Assembly (NCBI GenBank): GCA_002435755.1
Contig: DIYH01000035.1
Location: 62,001 to 126,000, forward strand
Reading direction: 5' to 3'
DNA: 64,000 nucleotides
Source: Flammeovirgaceae bacterium UBA6059
Lineage (GTDB): Bacteria > Bacteroidota > Bacteroidia > Cytophagales > Cyclobacteriaceae
A program made the translations under genes and the position numbers. Shown here one piece after another: positions 48,212-56,646 of the stretch. The notes under the pieces were generated by a model, which had not been told where the DNA came from, ran no database searches, and worked only from the letters and a program-made list of their open reading frames with translations. The first letter of the stretch is position 1. Each line of letters starts with the position of its first letter.

Positions 48212-49204
48212 CTATTTTGCTAAACCCTGCTGCCAATTCCATGCATCGCGCATCATGTCGGTCAGGCCTAGTTCAGCTTTCCACTGAAGCTTCTTGTAAG
48301 CTAAAGATGGGTCACCGTAGATTTCCGGCAGATCACCTGCGCGCCTTTCTACGATGGTGTAGTTCAGTTCTATACCTGAGACCTCTTCGAAAGCTTTAAT
48401 CACCTCAAGTACAGAATATCCTTGTCTGGTACCTAAGTTGAGAGCGATGTGAGCACCCAGGTCAACCATGAGCGCTTTGACATGCGCTCTGGCAAGATCT
48501 ACCACATGGATATAATCTCGTATCGCTGTGCCGTCTGGGGTAGAATAATCACCACCAAACACTTTCAGCTCATCTCTGAGCCCCGCGCTGGTCTGGGTAA
48601 TAAAGGGAACGAGATTGTTAGGGACGCCCTTGGGTAGCTCTCCGATCTTGCCAGAATGATGCGCTCCCACAGGATTGAAGTAGCGGAGTGATACGATCTG
48701 ATGTTTAGCCACTTTGGCGACTGACTCCAGTATCTGCTCACACATCTGTTTGGTCTTACCATAGGGAGAAGGAGTATCTCCAAGGGGTGTCGACTCGGTA
48801 ACGGGAAGTTGATCAGGCTGACCGTAAACTGTGCAAGATGAGGAGAAAACGAACTTCTTGACCCGATGGTCTTCCAGTACCTTGAGTAGGTTGATCAGAC
48901 CGCTGACGTTGACATCATAGTAATGAAGTGGTTTGTGCACCGACTCCCCTACCGCCTTTTTTGCAGCGAGGTGTATTACGTTTTCAATCTGGTACCTTTG
49001 AAATACGCCAGTCAAAAATGTAATATCTCGCACATCTCCCAACTCAAAATAAATCTCAGTATCCGTGAGCTCTGATAGCCTCTCAAGTACACTATACTCA
49101 CTATTGGAAAGGTCATCAATGATCACGACATCATAGCCTTGCTTTATCAGCTCCACAGCTACATGTGAACCAATGTAACCCAGTCCTCCAGTCAATAATA
49201 TCAT
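48212..49204 (-). CDS. galE: UDP-glucose 4-epimerase
   Basis: The 330-residue extended short-chain dehydrogenase interconverts UDP-galactose and UDP-glucose (some forms also accept UDP-GalNAc/UDP-GlcNAc). It has the NAD-binding ILLTGGLGYIGSHVAVEL, then VIHLAAKKAVGESV, the catalytic SSSCTVYG and YGKTK (Tyr-x-x-x-Lys), LRYFNPVGAH and the C-terminal GDLPEIYGDPSLA. All are diagnostic of GalE. It lies 60 bp downstream of galK on the same strand, forming a two-gene Leloir operon without galT. It could also epimerise UDP-HexNAc made by the nearby hexosamine module. Confidence 0.95.
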   Translation of the reverse strand: MILLTGGLGYIGSHVAVELIKQGYDVVIIDDLSNSEYSVLERLSELTDTEIYFELGDVRDITFLTGVFQRYQIENVIHLAAKKAVGESVHKPLHYYDVNVSGLINLLKVLEDHRVKKFVFSSSCTVYGQPDQLPVTESTPLGDTPSPYGKTKQMCEQILESVAKVAKHQIVSLRYFNPVGAHHSGKIGELPKGVPNNLVPFITQTSAGLRDELKVFGGDYSTPDGTAIRDYIHVVDLARAHVKALMVDLGAHIALNLGTRQGYSVLEVIKAFEEVSGIELNYTIVERRAGDLPEIYGDPSLAYKKLQWKAELGLTDMMRDAWNWQQGLAK

Positions 49205-49264
49205 GATGCTAGTTACTTATGTGGTCATTTCTTTCGCTGTTAGGCTAACGAACTTCTACTTACG

Positions 49265-50458
49265 CTACAGCAACTCCACACCTTCTGACAACTCTATGTC
49301 GATGGGCGTGATATTCTTGCCAAACTTTTCGTGATAAACCTTATCCAAATCAGCTGTCAGCTCATGTTCAGCACCTTTCTCCAGGAGTACCAATAAGCAT
49401 CCACCGAACCCTCCTCCCATCATTCTTGCCCCAAGCACATTTGGCTGGCTGTTGGCATAATCCGCCATGAAGTCGATCTCAGGGCAGGTGATCTCGTACT
49501 CATATCGCATCGCCTGATGCGCTTCTTTGAGAATCTCACCCACCACATGCAAGTCTGATTCCGATAGGGCCTGTGCAAGCCGTTGGACTCGCTCATTTTC
49601 CTCAATTACATATTTGCATCTTTTCGCTACCGCAATAGGGAGCTTCTCCTTTACCACCTCAAGTTGAGCCATGGAAACATCCCTGAGCGCAGTGATATTG
49701 TCAAAGTAAGTTTGAAGCACCTTCACTCCCTGCTGACATTGCTGCCTTCTGATATTGTACTCAGAGTCTGCCAGGCTGTGCGCCACGTTAGAGTTGAGTA
49801 GCAGCAGTCGATGCTCCTTTAAGCCTACCGGAAAATACTTATACTCCAGAGAGCGGCAGTCCAGTAGCAGCGCATAGTCTTGCTTACCCATCAGGCTGGC
49901 AAACTGGTCCATGATACCACATTGCACGCCTGCATAGTGGTGTTCAGCCATTTGCGATAGCTTGGCCATCTCTATCCTCGAAAGGCCAAGGCCGAAGAGT
50001 TCATTGAGCCCGTAGCAAGTGCCGCACTCAAGTGCCGCCGAGGAAGACATACCTGATCCCTGGGGCACATCCCCCGAAAAGACCAGATTGAAGCCAGACA
50101 ATTCCCGGTTGTCTTTGATAAGCTCAGCAGCTACTCCCATCACATAGTTTTGCCAGCTAGCCGCAGACAAAGGTGACATATCGGTCAAGTCAAAATCAAA
50201 GCGCTCGTTAAAGTCGAGTGAGATCAGGCTACATCTCGTAGCATAGCCAGACTTGCCTATCGCAAAGTATATGGATTGAGCCACTGCTGCCGGGAGCACA
50301 AAGCCATCATTGTAGTCGGTATGTTCGCCGATGAGGTTGATGCGACCTGGGGCCTTTATAATTATCTCCACATGAGAGTTGAGACTGGTACTTAAGGCTT
50401 CCACGACCTTACCTCTCATGTCAGATTGTCCATCGGTTTTTACTTTCGTTTGAGCCAT
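49265..50458 (-). CDS. galK: Galactokinase
   Basis: The 397-residue GHMP kinase phosphorylates galactose at C1. It carries the galactokinase signature GRINLIGEHTDYNDGFVLP, the ATP-binding PQGSGMSSSAALE, the catalytic Asp region GIMDQFASLMG and the third motif MMGGGFGGCLLV. I choose ATG at 50458 (MAQTKVKTDGQ); the frame could open at a TTG at 50488. It precedes galE. Galactose is expected from the LacZ-type enzymes encoded 8 kb away. Confidence 0.95.
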   Translation of the reverse strand: MAQTKVKTDGQSDMRGKVVEALSTSLNSHVEIIIKAPGRINLIGEHTDYNDGFVLPAAVAQSIYFAIGKSGYATRCSLISLDFNERFDFDLTDMSPLSAASWQNYVMGVAAELIKDNRELSGFNLVFSGDVPQGSGMSSSAALECGTCYGLNELFGLGLSRIEMAKLSQMAEHHYAGVQCGIMDQFASLMGKQDYALLLDCRSLEYKYFPVGLKEHRLLLLNSNVAHSLADSEYNIRRQQCQQGVKVLQTYFDNITALRDVSMAQLEVVKEKLPIAVAKRCKYVIEENERVQRLAQALSESDLHVVGEILKEAHQAMRYEYEITCPEIDFMADYANSQPNVLGARMMGGGFGGCLLVLLEKGAEHELTADLDKVYHEKFGKNITPIDIELSEGVELL

Positions 50459-50899
50459 AAAAAAATACAACTGCGAGGTTTTCGACAAAAAGATTGAGGT
50501 TCCAGAAAAACTTGTTGGTTCTGTTTTTGCCGATACCTCTGCTTCAAAATGCAGTTTTAATTGAACATCAACTATAAGTTAATCGAGGAAGCATTATAGT
50601 ATTCGGTGATCCAATTTATCGTCCATATAATCAATGAAGTCGTCCATATAATTCCCGGTGAGATGAGTTAATTTGAGATTTTCAGGGGCCTGTATGCGCT
50701 CAATTTAAGATAAGCAGACTCTTTTACTTCTTAACTCATTTTCAAATAACGTTTACAGCCAAAACCAACTTTCCGGACGACTACAACGATTGACCAAATG
50801 AATCATTACCAGATCAAGAATAGTATTCAATTTTCATCACTTTCAGCAAAGGTGGATGAAACTGCAATAACGAGACGGCCATATTGGTAAAAACAAACG
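50459..50899. other. Divergent promoter region between galK and the SGNH-hydrolase gene
   Basis: The 441-bp interval separates galK (minus) from the SGNH-hydrolase/sulfatase pair (plus), so it must carry both promoters. It is AT-rich and holds the 13-bp direct repeats described next. No gene is visible. Confidence 0.55.
50619..50652. promoter_or_regulatory. Two 13-bp direct repeats with 21-bp period, candidate activator site
   Basis: TCGTCCATATAAT occurs at 50619-50631 and again at 50640-50652, identical and exactly 21 bp apart. Direct repeats with two-turn spacing are typical of sites for AraC-type or response-regulator dimers. They lie about 250-280 bp upstream of the SGNH-hydrolase start. 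The cognate regulator is unknown; the HTCS at 26.8-30.8 kb is one candidate. Confidence 0.5.
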
Positions 50900-51652
50900 A
50901 TGAGCATCCTCAAACCAATCCATATTGCTTTCGCCTTACTCTTCATTTGCACAGCAGGACACTACTGTAGCGCCCAAGCCGAATCCAGCTACGTAAAAGA
51001 CTTACAGACCGAACTAAAAAAAACATGGCCTGACAGCCGCACAATCAATTTCGTTTTTCATGGTCACTCCGTTCCTTCAGGCTACTTCATTACACCAGAT
51101 GTAAGAAAATTTGAATCATATCCTCATCTCACCCTTGTCAAGATCAAGGATGAATATCCGAGTGCAGTGATTAATTCAATAACTACCTCAATCGGTGGGG
51201 AACATGCAGAAGGTGGAGCAAAGCGCTTCACTGACGAAGTGCTGACCATGCGCCCCGATGTATTGTTCATCGATTATGCGCTCAACGACAGAAGAATCGG
51301 GTTGAAACGGGCCAAGGTAGCCTGGCAAGAGATGATTGATCAGGCTCTGGCATATCGATTCACCTATCATACCGGGACTGAACAGCGTGTAAGAGTTGTC
51401 CTATTGACCCCAACACCGGATACAACAGAAGACATTCTGGTAGAAGATACTCCACTGGCACAGCATGCTAAGCTGATACGCGAATTGGCCGATGAAAACA
51501 ACGTAGGGCTAATCGATAGCTATGCTATGTTCAAGGAGATCGCTGAAAAAGAGTCTCTTTCTCCCTATATGGCTCAATCCAATCATATTAATGGCAAAGG
51601 TCATCAGGTTGTGGCCGATGCGATCGCTGCGTTATTCGTCCGAAAAGAATAA
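50900..51652 (+). CDS. Secreted SGNH-type hydrolase, probable carbohydrate esterase
   Basis: The 250-residue protein has a signal peptide (about 1-26, ending HYCSAQA). The SGNH block I reads VFHGHSVPSGY with the putative nucleophile Ser57; GHS replaces the usual GDS. Block III gives DYALNDRR (Asn), and the C-terminal block SNHINGKGHQVVADAI contains the catalytic His. SGNH enzymes in polysaccharide loci usually remove acetyl or other acyl groups. It is the first gene of a plus-strand pair with a sulfatase 37 bp downstream, so it may deacylate the same sulfated glycan. Confidence 0.82.
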   Translation: MSILKPIHIAFALLFICTAGHYCSAQAESSYVKDLQTELKKTWPDSRTINFVFHGHSVPSGYFITPDVRKFESYPHLTLVKIKDEYPSAVINSITTSIGGEHAEGGAKRFTDEVLTMRPDVLFIDYALNDRRIGLKRAKVAWQEMIDQALAYRFTYHTGTEQRVRVVLLTPTPDTTEDILVEDTPLAQHAKLIRELADENNVGLIDSYAMFKEIAEKESLSPYMAQSNHINGKGHQVVADAIAALFVRKE

Positions 51653-51689
51653 TTTGTCCCAATCCAAACATAACCCAACAGCGAACTAG

Positions 51690-53618
51690 ATGTCACAAGT
51701 CAAAAAAATGATTAGAGCACTAAAGAAGACTTCAGGCTGGTTTTTAATTCTGCTAAGCAGTATCCAATGCGTACAAAAACCGGAACCAGCTGAACCACCT
51801 AACATCGTCTGGATCGTCCTGGAAGACATGTCCCCGCAGTTTATTGGGGCTTATGGAAATAGCGCAGCGAACACGCCGGTCATGGATTCGCTGATTAACG
51901 CTGGCACTAAGTTCAACGCCGCTTTCTCGACCGGTACCGTCTGCTCCCCGAGCCGCTATACAATTATCACAGGTACACGAACGAACGAGTATGGAACGGG
52001 ACATCATCGGTCTGATTTTCCCATTCCTGATACGGTCATTCCATTTCCGAAATACTTGCAAGATTCCGGCTATCATACCTCCAATAACTCCAAAAGAGAC
52101 TATAACAACGCATCCCGATGGAGAATCACGACAGAGGCGTGGGTAGAAAGCAGCGCAGAGGCAGGTTGGTGGAATCGGCAAGAGGGACAGCCATTCTTTT
52201 CAGTCTTCAACTTCAACAATTGCCATCAGTCCAGGACATTTACGAATCCTTACGACGACTACAAATCGAGAATCCTGGATCAGCTTTCAAAAGAAGAAGT
52301 TATCGAAGATGAAGAGATTATCCTTCCCGATTTCTACAAGGATACACCTGAACTGAGAAAGGAATTGGCCAGAACTTATAATGCGCTCCGAAAGACGGAC
52401 AATGAGATTGACACTTTAATGGATCAACTGAGGAAGGAAAAGCTTGTAGAATCAACCATTATTTTCATTTACTCTGATCATGGAGGTGGTGCGCTACGCA
52501 CGAAAGGTATCGGTGGTGCGCTTGGGCATCAGGTGCCTATGGCAGTCGTATTTCCGGAGAAGTTTGAGCACCTGAATCCATTCGGAAACAAGTCCGAAAC
52601 AAATCAACCAGTAACATTTGAAGACTTAGGGCCAACTGTATTGAGTTTAGCGGGCATCCCGGCACCAGCCTACATGAGTGGCCTACCTTTCCTCGGTGAG
52701 AATAGCACTCCCCAATCCTTTGTCTTTAGTTCGTCGGATCGATGCTCCGAGGGCATGGACCTCACACGCTCTGTTTCTGATGGTCAGTACTTCTACACAC
52801 GTGTTTTCTTTCCTAATCAACCAGAGATATTCTGGATGAAGTACTTTGATTATGCCAAAACGCGTCAGCTCTCCAGGGCATACCTGGCAAATAATGAACT
52901 GAACCCTATTCAAAACAATCTTTTCGAATCCAGGCCTAAGGAAGTACTATACGATCTACAAAATGACACTTGGCAAATCAATAACCTTGCAACAGACCCT
53001 GCTTACGAAGATGTTCTAAACCGAATGCGAACCGCCTTAGATGCCAAGCTAAAGTCGATTAAAGATGTCCACTTCCTACCGGAATATGCACTTGACTCTG
53101 TTGCGAAGATGATGACTCCTTATGAGTTTAAGGAATCCAACGATTACAACTTCGAGCAGATCTTCGAGGCGGCAAATTTGGTTGGTGATGGACCAGCGTC
53201 ATTAGAAAAGCAATTGGAGCTCTTGATGAATGATAATCCAATTGTCCGCTACTGGGCAGCAGTAGGACTTTCAAATCAAAGAAAGGAAACGCTTGCTGAA
53301 CATCACGAACTAATAGAAAATGCTTTGCGGGATGACTTCCCTCCAGTACAGATTTTGGCGGCCTCAATGCTCTATGAATTGTTTGGTAACGATGAGGGCC
53401 TGCAAGTATTAAAGAAATACCTCTTTCATCCCAATCAGTTTTTGGCGGTTCAAGCGATTCAGGAGATCATCTATTTTGGAGAAGATAAGGCACTAGCTTT
53501 TCTGGACGATGTAAGAGCACTAAGAGCACAGAAGCTTCCAAGCAACTTATCAGAAGGTGTGGACATATACTTATATCAATTTGAGGGGCAGGAGTTGTAT
53601 TATGCGCATCATTGGTAA
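51690..53618 (+). CDS. Formylglycine-dependent sulfatase (S1 family), lipoprotein
   Basis: The 642-residue enzyme has a lipoprotein leader (FLILLSSIQC, Cys27), then PNIVWIVLEDMSPQFIGAYGN with metal-binding acids, and the sulfatase signature VCSPSRYTIITGTR, in which Cys85 would be converted to formylglycine. A later metal site lies in IFIYSDHGGGALRTKG. The C-terminal 150 residues look like helical HEAT-type repeats. The N-terminal motif resembles sulfatases related to heparan N-sulfatases, but the sulfated sugar cannot be deduced. It follows the SGNH hydrolase and its end overlaps the convergent small gene by 10 bp. Confidence 0.88.
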   Translation: MSQVKKMIRALKKTSGWFLILLSSIQCVQKPEPAEPPNIVWIVLEDMSPQFIGAYGNSAANTPVMDSLINAGTKFNAAFSTGTVCSPSRYTIITGTRTNEYGTGHHRSDFPIPDTVIPFPKYLQDSGYHTSNNSKRDYNNASRWRITTEAWVESSAEAGWWNRQEGQPFFSVFNFNNCHQSRTFTNPYDDYKSRILDQLSKEEVIEDEEIILPDFYKDTPELRKELARTYNALRKTDNEIDTLMDQLRKEKLVESTIIFIYSDHGGGALRTKGIGGALGHQVPMAVVFPEKFEHLNPFGNKSETNQPVTFEDLGPTVLSLAGIPAPAYMSGLPFLGENSTPQSFVFSSSDRCSEGMDLTRSVSDGQYFYTRVFFPNQPEIFWMKYFDYAKTRQLSRAYLANNELNPIQNNLFESRPKEVLYDLQNDTWQINNLATDPAYEDVLNRMRTALDAKLKSIKDVHFLPEYALDSVAKMMTPYEFKESNDYNFEQIFEAANLVGDGPASLEKQLELLMNDNPIVRYWAAVGLSNQRKETLAEHHELIENALRDDFPPVQILAASMLYELFGNDEGLQVLKKYLFHPNQFLAVQAIQEIIYFGEDKALAFLDDVRALRAQKLPSNLSEGVDIYLYQFEGQELYYAHHW

Positions 53619-53794
53619 TCTTCCCTAGCTAATCTTATCAGACAGGTATCAAGTTGAGCTTGAACCAGCTTCAACTGAGCCGCAAGATTCGCATTTTCAT
53701 TCAAGTACATTTCTGCTTCAGAAGACATTATATAGGCTTTGTAGAAACTCCATGCATTTACGAGCAACAGTAATCCTAGTACAAGCTTTTTCAT
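53609..53794 (-). CDS. Small membrane-anchored coiled-coil protein
   Basis: This is a 61-residue protein starting at ATG 53794 (MKKLVLGLLLLVNAWSFYKAY), a hydrophobic N-terminal segment followed by a helical, Leu/Ala-rich stretch (LNENANLAAQLKLVQAQLDT). The frame could start three codons earlier at TTG 53803. AGG 5 bp before the ATG could act as a weak ribosome-binding site. It lies 14 bp downstream of the GH2 gene on the same strand. Function is unknown. Confidence 0.55.
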   Translation of the reverse strand: MKKLVLGLLLLVNAWSFYKAYIMSSEAEMYLNENANLAAQLKLVQAQLDTCLIRLAREDYQ

Positions 53795-53808
53795 ACCTAT
53801 CAATTAAA

Positions 53809-56646
53809 TCATATAAAAAAGTCTAGCAGCTCGTCTGACGCCATGGTCGTTTTTGGTGAAAACTGGTCACCGCCAACATATTGCATTAGGCTATGGAGTA
53901 ATTGTTGGGCTTCAGGCCGATGCTCAAGATCAGAATGAAGGTCGACCCCAGAGAAAAGTAGGCTACCCTTTCCCACTTTCACTTCAAAGATCAATGCGGT
54001 TCTGCGATTCTCAAACCAGTCATCGATGATGCGAACGATGGGTTGGAGCTCAGGTGTGAACTCGTCCAACACTATTACATTAGAATGACTCATCGCATCC
54101 CACCATTGCCAGTTGGAATGGTACTCTGTAGGGAATGCTGCCAACGCCGGGTGCTTGGGATCACAAAGAATTCCGAGCGTGTGCGGTTTCTGCCCTTTGG
54201 TCCAGGAAGTATTCCAGAATATGCTGGAGAATCCAACACCTATGTCTCCTCCTTTTTCAGGCTTTATGTCTCCTTTGGAGATATTGAGCAGGACGCGCCC
54301 ACCGCTTTCGAGGTATTCGAGCATCGAGGCTGAAAGTTTATCTACTACTCGGAACTCGTACTCAGCTTTTGCTGATTCCTTTTTAGCAGGATAGACCCAG
54401 ACATCCCAGGAATTAGCCTCTCCAGCAACGCTTACTTCAAGCGTTAGTTGACTTGGTTTGGTGATTTCATCTAACCCGAAGCTTATTACTCCTAGCTTTT
54501 TCCCATTGCCTATCGGAATGCCGGTCTTCGCGAGCGTACCCTGTGTCAAGACTTCCTCATCTGTTGTCAACAGCTGCCAGGTCGGAGTAATCCGAGTTAA
54601 AGGTTCAGAACCGTAATGTGCTACCTCAACCTCCGCAATCAGGTTTTCATCATTGGTGAAAATGCGCTTTTCTAGTCTAACTAGTGGAACGGTCACATCG
54701 TTGAACTGCCTGATCTCTTCAGCAGTCACGTAAGGTTTGCTATCCCAAAAGGGATCTAGCATACCTACAAGAGCTGTTCCCTGTCCTGGAAAATCATGAA
54801 GATCCAACAACTGAAATCCAGCCATATCCTTCGTACGTAAAGCGGCTTCTATATCTGCTTTGTAGCAGATGGTCTGTAATTTACCTGACGCCAGAACGAA
54901 ACTGTCGGCCAAATGTGCCATCTGGTTTTCCGCTAGTGATTCTTTGAATATTTCAAAGTTCTTTGGTTGGAGAAGGCCCGTGTATTTCGACATCTCTTTG
55001 AAATTAGGATAGACGCACCATTGGCCTATTTCGTGACTCACATAAGGCATTGGGATTTGTCGGATTTTTTCTTCATAATCAAACTCCGTCTGTGGGGGCT
55101 TGGCATTGATGATACTATTGAGCCCTTCTGCCCAACGCTGAATTCTTGCTTCAAAATGATTGAAGTAATCCATATTCTCCAAGTATGTCCAACCCGCTGC
55201 ACTAGTATACAGTCTGCGATCGTCGTAGTTTTTCATGTGATCTACGAATTCGGTTAGGTACGCCGGGTAGTTATCACCGTGCGGCTCATTCCCGTAGGCC
55301 ATCATGACAAATGAGGGATGATTGCCGTAGTGACGAATAATACTCTCCGCTTCTTGATATATCCATTGATCGATGGGCTTGTTGTCCCCAATGTGCGTCC
55401 AGGCAGATGCCTCCACCTGTAGATAAACACCCAGCTCATCTGCAGCAACAAAAGCGGCTTTCGTAGGACACCACGAATGAAACCGCATGTGATTCAGCCC
55501 ATGAGCTTTGATCGCTCGGAATATGCGTTTCCATTCTTCAACGTTGGTTGGTGGATAGCCTGTCAAGGGAAAAATGGCGCACTCCAGCGTCCCTCTAAGA
55601 AAGACAGGTCGACCATTGATCGTAAAGCGAGTACCATCCACTTTGAAGTCGCGCATTCCAAAGGATATGTTCTTTTTACTTACCCCACTTTGAGACGCTA
55701 ATTCCAACATCAAATCATACCGATTAGGGGAAAACTCATCCCAAAGCTTTATATCCTCCCCAATCTTATAAACAAGCTCGAATCTGCCATCTTCATCCGG
55801 TCTGATTTCTAAACTCTGACTCGGGAGCGATTGCTTGGTTGCCTGGTCAATTACGACGACATTCAAATTAAGAGTTTGACTATTCGGAACTTCGCCTATT
55901 ACTACACCTTGTATCTTGACATGTTTAGCTCCCACATCCGGATATAGTTGAACCAGATCGAGTGAGATTTTTGATTCTTTGATAAGCTTGATATCACCTA
56001 CAATTCCATTCCAGTTGGTCTGCGTGTTGTCTGAAATGCTATGTGCATCTTCACCCACATTGATGTCCTTGATACGGTTATCTACACGTATTGTCATTAC
56101 TTGCTTACCTGGCGTTAGATGTCCATTCAGTTCATAAGTATGTGGAGTAGCCAGCGTATTCTGCATGCCTATCCATTTGTCATCAACCCAAACCTGCGTT
56201 TCCCAATGTGGACGCTCCAAAAACAGGCTAATCCTTTGTTCTTCCCAATCCTTGGGAATTTCGATCTCCCTTTGGTACCACGCTGCTCCGGTATACACTT
56301 TATTCGGACTTAGCCAGAATGGTATTTTCACATTACCCTCTTGCCGGTACCTAGCCATTTTTTCATCCTTGTACCATGCACTGTCATTCCACATGTTGCC
56401 GGTCCATTTGGTCTCTACCGAAATCTCATCCCCAAGATTGTTTTCATTCAAGGAACCAGGAAGTTTGGCTACTGCAGGATCATGAAGCTTGGCTCTCCAC
56501 CATTCCTCTTTTTCTCCTGCATCCAAGCTATCTAGCACGACCGACCAGTCACCAGCCAGATCAATCTCCGCCGGAGTGTTTGTAGTACATGCGCTAAACA
56601 GTAGTATAAGAGGTGAGACGAAGAGATTGATGGTTAGCGCTTTCAT
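53809..56646 (-). CDS. GH2-family glycoside hydrolase, lipoprotein
   Basis: The 945-residue enzyme has a lipoprotein leader (LLFSAC, Cys20), a sugar-binding jelly roll (about 85-225 with AAWYQREIEIP), a beta-sandwich, and a TIM barrel carrying the acid/base Glu454 in MMAYGNEPHG. The nucleophile Glu539 is in VSHEIGQW. The C-terminal region (about 750-945) is an extra beta-rich part. The HEIGQW motif differs from the CEYAHAM of the LacZ neighbour, so specificity probably differs (galactosidase, glucuronidase or other). It overlaps the sulfatase by 4 bp (ATGA). Location is expected to be periplasmic or outer-membrane. Confidence 0.87.
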   Translation of the reverse strand: MKALTINLFVSPLILLFSACTTNTPAEIDLAGDWSVVLDSLDAGEKEEWWRAKLHDPAVAKLPGSLNENNLGDEISVETKWTGNMWNDSAWYKDEKMARYRQEGNVKIPFWLSPNKVYTGAAWYQREIEIPKDWEEQRISLFLERPHWETQVWVDDKWIGMQNTLATPHTYELNGHLTPGKQVMTIRVDNRIKDINVGEDAHSISDNTQTNWNGIVGDIKLIKESKISLDLVQLYPDVGAKHVKIQGVVIGEVPNSQTLNLNVVVIDQATKQSLPSQSLEIRPDEDGRFELVYKIGEDIKLWDEFSPNRYDLMLELASQSGVSKKNISFGMRDFKVDGTRFTINGRPVFLRGTLECAIFPLTGYPPTNVEEWKRIFRAIKAHGLNHMRFHSWCPTKAAFVAADELGVYLQVEASAWTHIGDNKPIDQWIYQEAESIIRHYGNHPSFVMMAYGNEPHGDNYPAYLTEFVDHMKNYDDRRLYTSAAGWTYLENMDYFNHFEARIQRWAEGLNSIINAKPPQTEFDYEEKIRQIPMPYVSHEIGQWCVYPNFKEMSKYTGLLQPKNFEIFKESLAENQMAHLADSFVLASGKLQTICYKADIEAALRTKDMAGFQLLDLHDFPGQGTALVGMLDPFWDSKPYVTAEEIRQFNDVTVPLVRLEKRIFTNDENLIAEVEVAHYGSEPLTRITPTWQLLTTDEEVLTQGTLAKTGIPIGNGKKLGVISFGLDEITKPSQLTLEVSVAGEANSWDVWVYPAKKESAKAEYEFRVVDKLSASMLEYLESGGRVLLNISKGDIKPEKGGDIGVGFSSIFWNTSWTKGQKPHTLGILCDPKHPALAAFPTEYHSNWQWWDAMSHSNVIVLDEFTPELQPIVRIIDDWFENRRTALIFEVKVGKGSLLFSGVDLHSDLEHRPEAQQLLHSLMQYVGGDQFSPKTTMASDELLDFFI

